A stretch of 64,000 nt of DNA, taken from NCBI GenBank assembly GCA_017614995.1, contig JAGAAX010000052.1, positions 124,001 through 188,000 of the forward strand, given 5' to 3'. Position numbers and translations under genes: made by a program. This document shows positions 8,310 to 17,251 of the stretch, piece by piece; position 1 is the stretch's first letter, and each line of letters begins with the position of its first letter. Origin of the DNA: Spirochaetaceae bacterium (GTDB lineage: Bacteria; Spirochaetota; Spirochaetia; Treponematales; Treponemataceae). Below the pieces are notes generated by a model. That model saw only the letters and a list, made by a program, of their open reading frames with translations. It searched no databases and was not told the DNA's origin.

Positions 8310-9281
8310 TTACTGATAGAACTTATTTTTTGATTCGGTTTTGTCACAAACCTTTTCTTCGGCAAGCTGCTGTACTATTTCTATCGGAAGTCCAGTACAA
8401 TCAGATATATCTTCAAATGAGAGCAGATGCTTTTCTATAAGTTTCCGAGCTGCTTCAAGTTTAGCGCGTTCTTCACCCCTTGTTTCTCCGATGGCGATAC
8501 CTTCAGATTTGGCAGCGCTTAAGCCTGAACGGTAGTCGCGTTCAAACATTTCTTGTCTGAACTGCTCAACCCATAAGTCTTGGTTTGCACTTATCGAAGA
8601 AAGTGACTGTTTTGCGTTCATAAGTCCTGCCTCCGTTTCAGTTAGTTTCTCAATGACCTTTGTTTTCTTAGGATTATCAGCTTCTTTCAAGAAAATCGCC
8701 CAGTTCTCTAAAGCTGTGTTCTTCTCAATGCTTTTCTCAAGCTTGGTGACTTTGGGTAGCTCAATAAAAATGATATTGAGCGTATCAGAAAGCTCTCGAT
8801 TGTCAGTCGTGCGCATCGCATAGCGGCTGACCGCATCATTTGTGCTTTTGTCAAACACAAAATCTAACACCGTAATCTGATAAACTTTCGGAGCTTTTTC
8901 CCAAGTATCGCCTTTCTTGAGATAAGTCGTTTCTAGCCTTGCAACCTGATATTCGGCTCTTTTTCCATAATCATAAAATTGATTAAACGCCATCATTTCA
9001 AGATTTGCAGGCTGTCCGTCGTCAAAAATGCACAGAATATCATAGCTCACACCGCGCTGCTTTTCAAAAGCTATGGGTGCTTCATTCGCTGTTAGCTCTA
9101 CTGACTTAATCTTCCGCTCTGTGGCAGCTTCCAAAAACGAGTGCAGTGCGTTCCGCGATTCCGCTGTCGGCTGTGTGAATAGTGCCTTAAAAGTCGAATC
9201 TATGCGCGGATTAAGCAGCGCACCCTGTTTCATCTGTGCAAGATATTCTTCTTCGCTTAAGAATTTGTTGTTCTGTTTCAT
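8310..9281 (-). CDS. Rpn-family PD-(D/E)XK nuclease / putative transposase
   Basis: The family (RpnA-like, PDDEXK) contains recombination-promoting nucleases often annotated as transposases. Recognisable parts are LLNPRIDSTFKALF near the N-terminus, the nuclease core GVSYDILCIFDDGQPANLEMM, the YQVARLETTY helix, and the C-terminal tail GIAIGETRGEERAKLEAARKL typical of these proteins. The usual E-x-Q/K of the core reads E-M-M here, so activity is uncertain. I take the ATG at 9281; a TTG at 9308 is possible but its AGGA lies only 2 nt away. No terminal inverted repeats flank the gene. The tandem repeat array lies just past its 3' end. Confidence 0.85.
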   Translation of the reverse strand: MKQNNKFLSEEEYLAQMKQGALLNPRIDSTFKALFTQPTAESRNALHSFLEAATERKIKSVELTANEAPIAFEKQRGVSYDILCIFDDGQPANLEMMAFNQFYDYGKRAEYQVARLETTYLKKGDTWEKAPKVYQITVLDFVFDKSTNDAVSRYAMRTTDNRELSDTLNIIFIELPKVTKLEKSIEKNTALENWAIFLKEADNPKKTKVIEKLTETEAGLMNAKQSLSSISANQDLWVEQFRQEMFERDYRSGLSAAKSEGIAIGETRGEERAKLEAARKLIEKHLLSFEDISDCTGLPIEIVQQLAEEKVCDKTESKNKFYQ

Positions 9282-9369
9282 ATTATAATATATTGATTCA
9301 GAATGCAAATTCCTGTACCAATTTGCGAATTTTCTTACAGATTTTACAAAATTTACAGAAATTAAAAAC

Positions 9370-9490
9370 TTGGGGACAGCAACCGCTCTACTTCGGAAGC
9401 GGCGGTTTCTTTCCCCAAACCCCTTTTTTCCTCAGCACCGTTCAAGGCAGATTTTTTAACGTTAAAAAATCTGCCCCTTGAAAATCCCCA
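9370..9490. repeat. Two adjacent long hairpins, second one a perfect 26-bp palindrome
   Basis: TTGGGGA (9370-9376) pairs with TCCCCAA (9412-9418) around an inner AACCGCT/AGCGG stem. Next, TTCAAGG-CAGATTTTTTAAC and its mirror form a perfect palindrome at 9448-9473, with TTCAAGG/CCTTGAA outer arms (9441-9447 and 9476-9482) and a 2-nt bulge. It sits between the Rpn gene start and the 3' end of the gene at 9546. It could terminate transcription or be a mobile remnant. Confidence 0.7.
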
Positions 9491-9545
9491 GATAATTACA
9501 TTGTCTTTATCGGTTTTGAAAACTATACGTTATGTGCTGCTATTT

Positions 9546-10436
9546 CTATTCAGTTTTATTAGTAATTACCGCTTGTATACAAGTATCATCCCATTTTTCA
9601 CCTTTATAAACTTCTTTTATTGTAAATCGAACTTTACCAACTTTTTCCGGTAATTGTATTTCTGAAAAATGAACATAATCTTCAAAAGTATATTCAAATT
9701 CAAAAGGATGCGCTTTATCCAGTGATGTTATTACTGCTGTTTTTACACGATTATTATATTTATATAAATGCCGTTTTTCTAAATCTACATATCCATTCAA
9801 AACTACAAGATTATCAGAAGGTTCATTAAATGTTATTTCTAGATATTCTCCTATACCTGATGATTTTTTTTCTTTTCCAGGTACCCATGGAGCCTTGATA
9901 TACAAATAAAAATTTTCATAATCTTCTTTTTTCAAATATTGAAGATATGAACTTTTATATTCAGTTGTATTATTCTCTACATAATATGAAGATGATTTTA
10001 TTTCTTTTATTCTAAAATTTGTAATATATTCATATTCCCATTCTCTTACAGAATTATTTTTTTTATATTTTTCCAGAACATTTTCAAAATTAGATACTCT
10101 AGTTATCTGTATAATAGAAAATGGATTTTTAGCATTTTCTGAATAAGTCCAACAAATATTATTACTTCGTAGAAGATATAATTTGTCACCAGAAATATCA
10201 AAATACTGATACTTATTTTCATCTTGTTTTATATTTTTAATATTTAATTCTATTTCTTTTTTTATAAAACGACGAGATATATCATCAAAAAAATTATTAG
10301 AAATTTTTATAGAATCATTTGTTTGAATTATTTGCGCGAGTTCATTCTTAAATACAATTTTTTCATTTTGATTTTGTGAAAATATTAAACCTATATTTGT
10401 AAGTAAAAATACAATAATTATCTTTCTTTTCATCAT
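9546..10436 (-). CDS. AT-rich secreted protein, possible discoidin-like C-terminal domain
   Basis: 296 residues beginning with a signal peptide, MMKRKIIIVFLLTNIGLIFSQ, so it is probably exported. The C-terminal half has the pattern LVVLNGYVDLEKRHLYKYNNRVKT followed by a beta-rich VGKVRFTIKEVYKGEKWDDT. That resembles the discoidin-like glycan-binding module found on some spirochaete surface proteins (often named NADase-type glycan-binding); this is a tentative match from memory. The coding sequence is much more AT-rich than neighbours such as sbcD, which suggests acquisition. GGGGA lies just before two successive ATG codons, so the start may be the second one. Confidence 0.6.
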   Translation of the reverse strand: MMKRKIIIVFLLTNIGLIFSQNQNEKIVFKNELAQIIQTNDSIKISNNFFDDISRRFIKKEIELNIKNIKQDENKYQYFDISGDKLYLLRSNNICWTYSENAKNPFSIIQITRVSNFENVLEKYKKNNSVREWEYEYITNFRIKEIKSSSYYVENNTTEYKSSYLQYLKKEDYENFYLYIKAPWVPGKEKKSSGIGEYLEITFNEPSDNLVVLNGYVDLEKRHLYKYNNRVKTAVITSLDKAHPFEFEYTFEDYVHFSEIQLPEKVGKVRFTIKEVYKGEKWDDTCIQAVITNKTE

Positions 10437-10545
10437 TTCCCCGCGCGCCTCAGTGTGAGCTGTTCGCCTACCATATTCTATAACAATTTTTAGAATTTAC
10501 CAATGTTCTATATACAGTTTTGCAAAAGTAACGTAAAGTTAAAGC

Positions 10546-11781
10546 ATGAAATTTTTGCAGACAGGCGATTTACATCTTGGTAAATTCTTTTACGAATATC
10601 CGCTTTTGGAAGACCAGAAACACGTTTTGCGGCAGCTTTTTGAAGAGCTAAAAACAGAGCAGGACGCAGGCGCGCCTTATGATGCTCTTGTTATAGCCGG
10701 AGACGTCTACGACCGCTCGCTGCCGCCGGCAGAAGCTGTTCAGGTCTTTTCTGATTTTCTTGCCGAAATCCAAAGGACTTTTGCAGAGCTTTATATTCTG
10801 ATTATTCCCGGCAACCATGATTCTGCTGTCAGGCTGTCTTATGCGCAAAAAATACTTGAGCAGCAGCGCATTCACATAAGAACAGATTTGTCTCGGATTG
10901 ACGAGCCTGTAATTGTTAAGGACGCTGCGTTTTATCTTATGCCGTTTCTGCAGCCGGCAAGCCTTTCTGTAATTGCAGGCGCAAGTGCCGAAAGCACCAC
11001 GCCGGATAGCAGCGGCGAAAAACAGGAAACAGCCTTTCTTATGAGCCAGTCTGCTTTGGCAGAAGAAGCTATAAAAAGAATAAACCTCGCTAAAAACGAA
11101 GATGCCGTAAACGTGCTTGTGGCGCACCTTTTTGCAGCCGGTTCACTTGAAAGCGATTCGGAGCGCATAATTTGGGGCACAGCGGAACAGGTTGACGGCT
11201 CGCTTTTTGACGGATTTGCTTATACGGCGCTGGGGCATCTTCACCGTTACCAAAAAGCTGCAAAACACGCGTTTTATTCAGGCTCGCCTTTAGCCTATTC
11301 TTTTGGCGAAGCAGGCGGAATTGACGGAACAGGCGCGGACAAAGTGTTTCTGCGTGTTGAGCTTGAAAAGGGCGCAGAGCCGAAAGTTACCGCGCTTCCG
11401 GTTAAGCCGCTCCACAAGGTTGTTTCGTTAAAAGGCACTTTCGACGAGTTTTTCAGTTCAAATAAATATGATGAGTACAAAGACTGCTTTTTAGAAATTG
11501 AAAGCACCGAGGCTTCGATTATAGAAAATCCTGTCGTGCTTTTGCGCAAAAAGTTTCCGTATCTGCTTTCGTTTAAGCAGGAAAAGGCTTTTGAGCAGCT
11601 TTCTTCGGCTGAAATGGCAGACCGGCGTGCGACAATCTCCAATAATGAGTTTTCTATAAACAGCCAGTTTGAGCTTTTTATAAAAGAGATTTACGGCGCG
11701 GACTGTGCTTTTGACGGAGAAAAAGCACTTTTTGACGAACTTTTTGCAAAAATGAAAGAGGAAAATCATGAAGCCGAATAA
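10546..11781 (+). CDS. sbcD: Exonuclease SbcCD subunit D (Mre11-like nuclease)
   Basis: SbcD is the Mn-dependent nuclease of the SbcCD complex, which opens DNA hairpins and trims blocked ends. Phosphoesterase motifs are in order: TGDLHLGK (residue 7 on), IAGDVYDR (about 55), IPGNHDS (about 88), VAHLF and ALGHLHRYQ. 411 residues is normal for the family. The last 14 bp overlap sbcC, indicating translational coupling. The complex may be relevant to the many palindromic repeats in this window, because SbcCD cleaves cruciforms; that link is inference. Confidence 0.96.
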   Translation: MKFLQTGDLHLGKFFYEYPLLEDQKHVLRQLFEELKTEQDAGAPYDALVIAGDVYDRSLPPAEAVQVFSDFLAEIQRTFAELYILIIPGNHDSAVRLSYAQKILEQQRIHIRTDLSRIDEPVIVKDAAFYLMPFLQPASLSVIAGASAESTTPDSSGEKQETAFLMSQSALAEEAIKRINLAKNEDAVNVLVAHLFAAGSLESDSERIIWGTAEQVDGSLFDGFAYTALGHLHRYQKAAKHAFYSGSPLAYSFGEAGGIDGTGADKVFLRVELEKGAEPKVTALPVKPLHKVVSLKGTFDEFFSSNKYDEYKDCFLEIESTEASIIENPVVLLRKKFPYLLSFKQEKAFEQLSSAEMADRRATISNNEFSINSQFELFIKEIYGADCAFDGEKALFDELFAKMKEENHEAE

Positions 11782-14700
11782 ACTTGTGCTTGAAAATATC
11801 GGACCTTTTACAGACGAAACTGTCATAGATTTTTCAGAGCTTGGCAGCATGTTCCTCATTTGCGGCGACACAGGCGCGGGCAAAACCACGATACTCGATT
11901 CTATCTGCTATGCGCTTTACGGCTCTCTGCCGGGTTCGCACCCAAGAATGGCGAGAAATCTGCGCTCTGATTTTGCGCCAAAAGACGCGCCAGCCAAAGT
12001 CATTTTTGATTTTTCGATAAACGGAGAGCGCTACAAAATTGAGCGTAACCCGCCTAAGCCGTACACCGACCGCAACGGCAGAGAATCTGAAAAACCGGCT
12101 GAAGTTGTTCTTTATAAATGGAACGGCGCTGCCGGCACATGGAATGTGCTTTTCAACAAGACGCAGGAAGCTGATGCCGCAATAAGCAGCCTGATTGGGC
12201 TTTCGATAAAGGAATTCTCCAAAATTGTTCTTTTGCCGCAGGGTGACTTTGCCGAATTCTTGCGTCTTTCTTCAAACGAAAGAAAGAACGCGCTTGCAAA
12301 GCTTTTCCCGATTGACGATTACAGGCTTATAACTGAATTTGCCAAAACAAAGGCTGATGAATTTTTTGCAAGCCAGAAGCAGATAACCGCCCAGATTGAG
12401 AACCTGCAAAAAACTTTTGATTTTGAGCACGCAGAAGAGCAGATTCAAAAGCTTACTGAAACAGAAGAAAGCTTCAATGCCGAACTTGCTGAAATCAACA
12501 AGTTGCAGATGCAGCTTGCAGCCCAGCTTGAAAACGCGCGCGCCCTAAACCAAAAATTTGACGATTTGGAGCAGTTAAACGAAGAAAATACCGCGGTTCT
12601 TGCTCAAAAAGGCTTTATTGAAAGCCTTGACTTAAAGCTTGAGCAGAACCGCAGGGCTTTTCTTGTAAAGCCTGTGTACGAAAGCTACAAAGATTTGGAA
12701 AACCGTCTCGGAACTTCGGTTGTAAGTCTTGAAGAAACTGAAAAAAGCCTTGCCGAAGCCCAAGCCGAAAAAGCCAGGCTTGAGAATGACAAGCCGCTTT
12801 TTGAAGAAAAGAAAGCTCATCTTGCGGAGCTTCCGTCTTTGATACACGAGCTTGAAAGGGCAGTTGCCGTAGAAAAAGACATGGTTGAGCTTAGAGAAAC
12901 TTGCGCCGTAGAAGCACAGCGCAAAGACAGCCTGACCGAAAAGCTTGAGAAAACTGGCGCTTTTCTTGATTCACTTAAGAAAGAAGCTGCTGCGCTTGAG
13001 GCGGCTATTCTTCCGCAGGAAGAGCTTGACCGCGCTTTTGAAGAGGCGAACAAAGCCTGCGATGACGCGCAGAACAAGAAGAAATATCTTGAGGAATATC
13101 AGAAGCTTGAAAAAAATGTGCAGCTTGATAAAGAAGGGCTTGATTCAAGCTGTGCGCGCTATGAGAACGCAAAGAAAAATCTTGAGCTTCTAAAAGTTGA
13201 GATTGCCGAGCTTGAAAAAGAGCAGAATGTCTATAACCAGAACGAAAAAGCTTTTTCTCTTGCCAAAGACTTAAAAGAGGGCGAGCCTTGCCCTGTCTGT
13301 GGTTCTGTGCACCACCCGAAACTTGCGGATTTTTTAAGCGGAGATTTTTCTATTGAGGAGCGTCTGAACCAGAAAAAGGCAAATCTGCCTGAAGCCGAAT
13401 CTGTTGAAAGAGAAACATTCGGCATTTATTCGGGTGTAAAAAGCCGCTACGAGGATATTCTAAAAAGATTTGAGAGCGCCGAGAAGCCTTGCTTTGATGC
13501 CGCAGAAGTGCTAAGCCTTGCAATCAAAAACAAGAACGAGGCAACCTCAAAGCGCGAGAAAAACCGGCAGAACAGCAACAAGCTCAACGACAACCGCCGC
13601 AGACAGGACAATCTTATAAAAGACCGCGACTTGATTCAGAACGAGCTGAACACAATCTTGCAGAATTATACCGCGCTAAACACAAAGTTTGAGAATCTTA
13701 AGGGCAACTTTGATCTTCTTACAAAAGACAGACTGAAATCCGGCGAAACTGCCGCCACAGCAATCGAAAACTTTAAGTTTGAGCTTAATAATCTGCAAAA
13801 TGAAACTGCCGCCTACGAAGAACAGTGCGGAGCTGTTGCAAAGCTTATAAACGAATATTCCGCCACAAAAGAGCTTATCTCTGACCAGACTGAAGGGCTG
13901 AAAAAAGAGCTTGCTGATTCAGAAAGCAGTTTGCAGAAAGAGCTTTCAGCGCATGGCTTTGATTCAATTGAAACACTGAAAACTTCGTTTCTGCCGGAAG
14001 AGGAGCGCATTTCATTTGAAAAACAGTCGGACGAATGGAAGGTGCGGAAAGAGCAGCTTGCCGGCATGATAGAAAAGCTTGGTTCTGAAATAGAGGGCTT
14101 GTCTAGACCTGATATTGCCGCGCTTGAAGAGCAGTCGCAGAATGCTGCCGGTGAATATCAGCAGAAAACAAAAGAGCTTAACGAAGTTGTGCTTAAAAAG
14201 CACGAAGTTAAGGAAAATCTAAGACGCTGGCAGGAGCTTAATAAGGAGCGGCAGAACCTCGAAGAAAAAAGCCGTGAGTACGTTGCGCTTTCAAAAGACC
14301 TTGCCGGTGACAACGCCAAGAAAATCAGCTTTGAATCTTGGATTCTGGGCGTTTATCTTGAAGAAATTGCCGTACACGCAAGCCGCCGCCTTTCAAGAAT
14401 CTCTGACGGGCGTTATTCACTTCATTTAAAGACTGACAGGGCAAGCGGCCACCAGCGTTATGCCGGTCTTGATCTTGAAATCTTTGACGCAAACACCGGC
14501 AAAAAACGCCCCTGCGACACGCTTTCTGGCGGTGAAACCTTCTTTGTTTCGATAAGCCTCGCGCTTGCCCTTACCGACGTTGTGCAGAGCCGTAGCGGCG
14601 GCGTTCAGCTTGATTCGCTCTTTATAGACGAAGGCTTCGGCTCGCTAGACGACGTTACGCTCGAAAAAGCCTTGACTGTCTTGGACGAAATCCGCGAAAA

Positions 14701-14812
14701 CCGCATGATTGGCATAATCTCCCATGTCGGCGAACTTAAAAACCGCATTCACCGCCGCATCGAAGTAACCAAAAACCAAAACGGTTCAACTCTTACCACC
14801 TACGGGGAGTAG
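11768..14812 (+). CDS. sbcC: Exonuclease SbcCD subunit C (Rad50-like ATPase)
   Basis: The partner of SbcD. 1014 residues: N-terminal Walker A CGDTGAGKTTILDS (about 36-49), a long coiled coil of roughly residues 190-820, a central zinc hook CPVCG (about 507), and the C-terminal signature LSGGETFFVSISLALAL with Walker B SLFIDEGFGSLD. All key ATPase motifs are intact. It starts inside the end of sbcD and is followed 19 bp later by a small secreted protein gene. Confidence 0.97.
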   Translation: MKPNKLVLENIGPFTDETVIDFSELGSMFLICGDTGAGKTTILDSICYALYGSLPGSHPRMARNLRSDFAPKDAPAKVIFDFSINGERYKIERNPPKPYTDRNGRESEKPAEVVLYKWNGAAGTWNVLFNKTQEADAAISSLIGLSIKEFSKIVLLPQGDFAEFLRLSSNERKNALAKLFPIDDYRLITEFAKTKADEFFASQKQITAQIENLQKTFDFEHAEEQIQKLTETEESFNAELAEINKLQMQLAAQLENARALNQKFDDLEQLNEENTAVLAQKGFIESLDLKLEQNRRAFLVKPVYESYKDLENRLGTSVVSLEETEKSLAEAQAEKARLENDKPLFEEKKAHLAELPSLIHELERAVAVEKDMVELRETCAVEAQRKDSLTEKLEKTGAFLDSLKKEAAALEAAILPQEELDRAFEEANKACDDAQNKKKYLEEYQKLEKNVQLDKEGLDSSCARYENAKKNLELLKVEIAELEKEQNVYNQNEKAFSLAKDLKEGEPCPVCGSVHHPKLADFLSGDFSIEERLNQKKANLPEAESVERETFGIYSGVKSRYEDILKRFESAEKPCFDAAEVLSLAIKNKNEATSKREKNRQNSNKLNDNRRRQDNLIKDRDLIQNELNTILQNYTALNTKFENLKGNFDLLTKDRLKSGETAATAIENFKFELNNLQNETAAYEEQCGAVAKLINEYSATKELISDQTEGLKKELADSESSLQKELSAHGFDSIETLKTSFLPEEERISFEKQSDEWKVRKEQLAGMIEKLGSEIEGLSRPDIAALEEQSQNAAGEYQQKTKELNEVVLKKHEVKENLRRWQELNKERQNLEEKSREYVALSKDLAGDNAKKISFESWILGVYLEEIAVHASRRLSRISDGRYSLHLKTDRASGHQRYAGLDLEIFDANTGKKRPCDTLSGGETFFVSISLALALTDVVQSRSGGVQLDSLFIDEGFGSLDDVTLEKALTVLDEIRENRMIGIISHVGELKNRIHRRIEVTKNQNGSTLTTYGE

Positions 14813-14831
14813 CCGGAAGAAGGAGATCCTA

Positions 14832-15467
14832 ATGTCAGGAAAAATAAACCGTTTTTTGCTTTTTATGCTGTTCATGTTTATATGCAATGCGGCTTTTGCA
14901 AAAGGTGCAGCAGAGATTTGTAGAGCAATTTATAGAGATAATCATTCAGAGGAATGGATACGAGAAGCTGTTCTAGCACATCCTAATGTGAAAGAAATTG
15001 TGAAAATGATTAAAACGACAGATAGTCCGCAATATAGAATGTACATTCTTATGAAAGATGAAACTAAGGTTATTCTTAGTGGTGTTAGAATCCTTGATGA
15101 CAATTCTATTATAGGTTTTAGTGTGCGCATTGGCGATTATACAGCACCGAGAATGCTAGTGTATGATACAAACATAGAAAGATATTTATATTCAAATATT
15201 AGTGCTGGATATGATAATGAAAAATATCAAGAATATATTGACACAATGGATTTAAATTTTCTTTTGAACAACTTTAAAGAAATTGAAGAGTTTTTTTCTT
15301 CGCTGCCCTGTTTAACAAAAGAAGAGACAGATCTTCTATATGAACGCAGAGAAAAAGAAATAAAAATTTTGCAAAACGTAGATTGGGAAAAAGTAAAAAA
15401 AAATTACAGTTATTATGTGGTCTTAAAAGCTGATGATTTTAGCTGGAGTCAATGGAAAGTCGAATAA
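14832..15467 (+). CDS. Small secreted protein of unknown function
   Basis: 211 residues with an N-terminal signal peptide (about residues 1-23: basic start, LLFMLFMFICNAAFA), so probably periplasmic. I recognise no domain in the rest, which mixes helices and strands with several tyrosines. GGAG lies before the ATG, in the string GGAAGAAGGAGATCCT. The gene is AT-rich compared with sbcC just upstream, so it may be an acquired passenger even though it follows the operon closely. A repeat-rich gap follows it. Confidence 0.65.
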   Translation: MSGKINRFLLFMLFMFICNAAFAKGAAEICRAIYRDNHSEEWIREAVLAHPNVKEIVKMIKTTDSPQYRMYILMKDETKVILSGVRILDDNSIIGFSVRIGDYTAPRMLVYDTNIERYLYSNISAGYDNEKYQEYIDTMDLNFLLNNFKEIEEFFSSLPCLTKEETDLLYERREKEIKILQNVDWEKVKKNYSYYVVLKADDFSWSQWKVE

Positions 15468-15794
15468 GAGCTTTTCAAAGATTGCCGGGTTTGCGATTGG
15501 GCTTTATCTACAAACTAAGCTCAATCGGCAAACCCTGCAAGATTCCGCTTCGCGTAATCTTGTAACTTATGCACAATGGGTGCTTGTTTTGGGCTGATGC
15601 ACAAAGGCTGAGGGCGCGGAGTGCGGTTCAAAAACATTTTGTTTGTTGCGTCGCGAAGCGACAAGTATATAGTTTCCATGCAACAAACAACATGTAGCGC
15701 ATTATTGCGCGGTTTTGAACCGTGCTTCGCAACCGAAAGCATATGTACATGAACCCGGTTTGCTAATCTAAAGCTTTTATGCTATATTCACCAC
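15468..15794. repeat. Repeat-filled gap: hairpin modules plus family B palindrome, copy 1
   Basis: From the left: a long hairpin GGGTTTGCGATTG/CAATCGGCAAACCC (about 15488-15535), the hairpin CAAGATT/AATCTTG followed by TAAC, then at 15621-15725 a nested palindrome. The palindrome has an outer GGTTCAAAA/TTTTGAACC, a middle TTTGTTG/CAACAAA, and inner hairpins GTCGC-GAA-GCGAC and GCGCA-TTAT-TGCGC. No protein gene is credible here. The pncB start follows. Confidence 0.85.
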
Positions 15795-17249
15795 ATGAAC
15801 AACTTGCCCCTCAGCGCACTTTTCACAGACTATTACGAACTCACCATGGCTCAAGGCTTCTGGAAACAGAACAAAGACACAGCTGCTGTCTTCGACATGT
15901 TTTTTCGCCGTCAGCCTTTCGGCGGCGGTTTTTCAATATTTGCAGGACTGGACAATCTGCTGGAAACGCTTACAAACTTCAGCTTTTCGGCAGAAGACAT
16001 AGACTACCTTAAAAAGCAGAACATCTTTGACGGCGCATTTCTAGAATACTTAAAAGACTTTAAATTTTCGGGCGACATCTACACCATGCAGGAAGGTTCG
16101 GTTATTTTTCCGGAAGAGCCGGTCTTGCGCGTGCATGGCAATATTGTAGAAGCCCAAATCATTGAGGGAATTGTGCTTAACCAGCTCAATTTTCAAAGCC
16201 TTATAGCTACAAAGGCGGCGCGCGTGTGGCTTGCGTCTAAAAAAGGCTCAATAATGGAATTCGGGCTTAGGCGGGCACAGGGCGTAGACGGTGCGTTGAG
16301 CGCTTCAAGGGCAGCTTATATAGGCGGTGCGTCATCTACAAGCAACGTGCTTGCGGGCAGAATCTACGGTATTCCGGTTGCAGGCACAATGGCACATTCT
16401 TGGGTCATGTCTTTTGATTCAGAGCTTGAGGCTTTCCGCGCTTATGCGGAGATTTACCCCGAAAAGTCGGTTTTTCTCATTGACACTTATGACACGCTCA
16501 ATTCTGGAATAAATAACGCAATAATTGCCGGCAGAGAGCTTAAAGAGAAGGGCTGCAATTTCGGTGTGCGCCTTGATTCGGGCGACATTCATTATCTTTC
16601 AAAGGAAGTACGGAAGCGGCTGGACGAGGCGGGGCTTGAAAAAGCCTTTATTACCGTTTCAAATGAACTTACAGAAGAGATAATCGGAGCGCTTGTAAAG
16701 CAGAATGCGCCTGTAGACAGTTGGGGTGTTGGCACGCACATGGTAACAGGCGGAAGCGAAGCTTCGTTTACCGGCGTTTACAAGCTTGCAGCGCGGCAGA
16801 ACGCCGCCGGTGAAATGACCGCCACAATGAAGATTTCTGACAACATAAAGAAAACTACAAATCCGGGCATAAAAAACGTGTGGCGGCTTTTTGACGAAAA
16901 GGGCATGGCTTGCTGTGACATTATTGCTCTTGAAGGCGAGACCGTTGAGGCTGGCAAAGAATCGCGCTTCTATCATCCGTCGGGCGATTTCAGACAGTTT
17001 TCGTTTAAGCCTGCTTCGGTTAGAGAGATGCTCACTCTTCAGATGAAGGGCGGAGAGCGTATAGACAAAAACACGCCAGAGGCGGCGATTAAAAAGGCTA
17101 GGGCGGTGGCGTCAAGTCAGCTTGAATATCTTGATGCGTCTTATAAGCGAATTTTGAATCCGCACATTTATAAGGTTTCTATAACAGAGGAGCTTAAAGA
17201 ATTCAAAATGTCTTTTATAAAGGACAATATTGACCAGACCCAAAAATAG
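15795..17249 (+). CDS. pncB: Nicotinate phosphoribosyltransferase
   Basis: PncB converts nicotinate and PRPP to nicotinate mononucleotide in NAD salvage. 484 residues. Recognisable blocks are LPLSALFTDYYELTMAQGFW at the N-terminus, EFGLRRAQGVDGALSASRAAYIGGASSTSNV, GTMAHSWVMSFDSE with the phosphorylated-histidine region, FGVRLDSGDI and SWGVGTHMVTGG. These are the standard PRPP- and nicotinate-binding segments. The start lacks a clear ribosome site. The gene is monocistronic and converges on the regulator gene at 17252, with only 2 bp between stops. Confidence 0.95.
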   Translation: MNNLPLSALFTDYYELTMAQGFWKQNKDTAAVFDMFFRRQPFGGGFSIFAGLDNLLETLTNFSFSAEDIDYLKKQNIFDGAFLEYLKDFKFSGDIYTMQEGSVIFPEEPVLRVHGNIVEAQIIEGIVLNQLNFQSLIATKAARVWLASKKGSIMEFGLRRAQGVDGALSASRAAYIGGASSTSNVLAGRIYGIPVAGTMAHSWVMSFDSELEAFRAYAEIYPEKSVFLIDTYDTLNSGINNAIIAGRELKEKGCNFGVRLDSGDIHYLSKEVRKRLDEAGLEKAFITVSNELTEEIIGALVKQNAPVDSWGVGTHMVTGGSEASFTGVYKLAARQNAAGEMTATMKISDNIKKTTNPGIKNVWRLFDEKGMACCDIIALEGETVEAGKESRFYHPSGDFRQFSFKPASVREMLTLQMKGGERIDKNTPEAAIKKARAVASSQLEYLDASYKRILNPHIYKVSITEELKEFKMSFIKDNIDQTQK

Positions 17250-17251
17250 CA

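Noticed and set aside
8310-9490. Complete insertion sequence carried by the Rpn gene
   Set aside because: The hairpins at 9370-9490 are not matched by an inverted copy past the 3' end of the gene, and no target duplication is visible.
15621-15725. Integron attC site (treponemes can carry chromosomal integrons)
   Set aside because: The outer arms read GGTTCAAAA/TTTTGAACC, which do not fit the attC core GTTRRRY/RYYYAAC, and there is no integrase.
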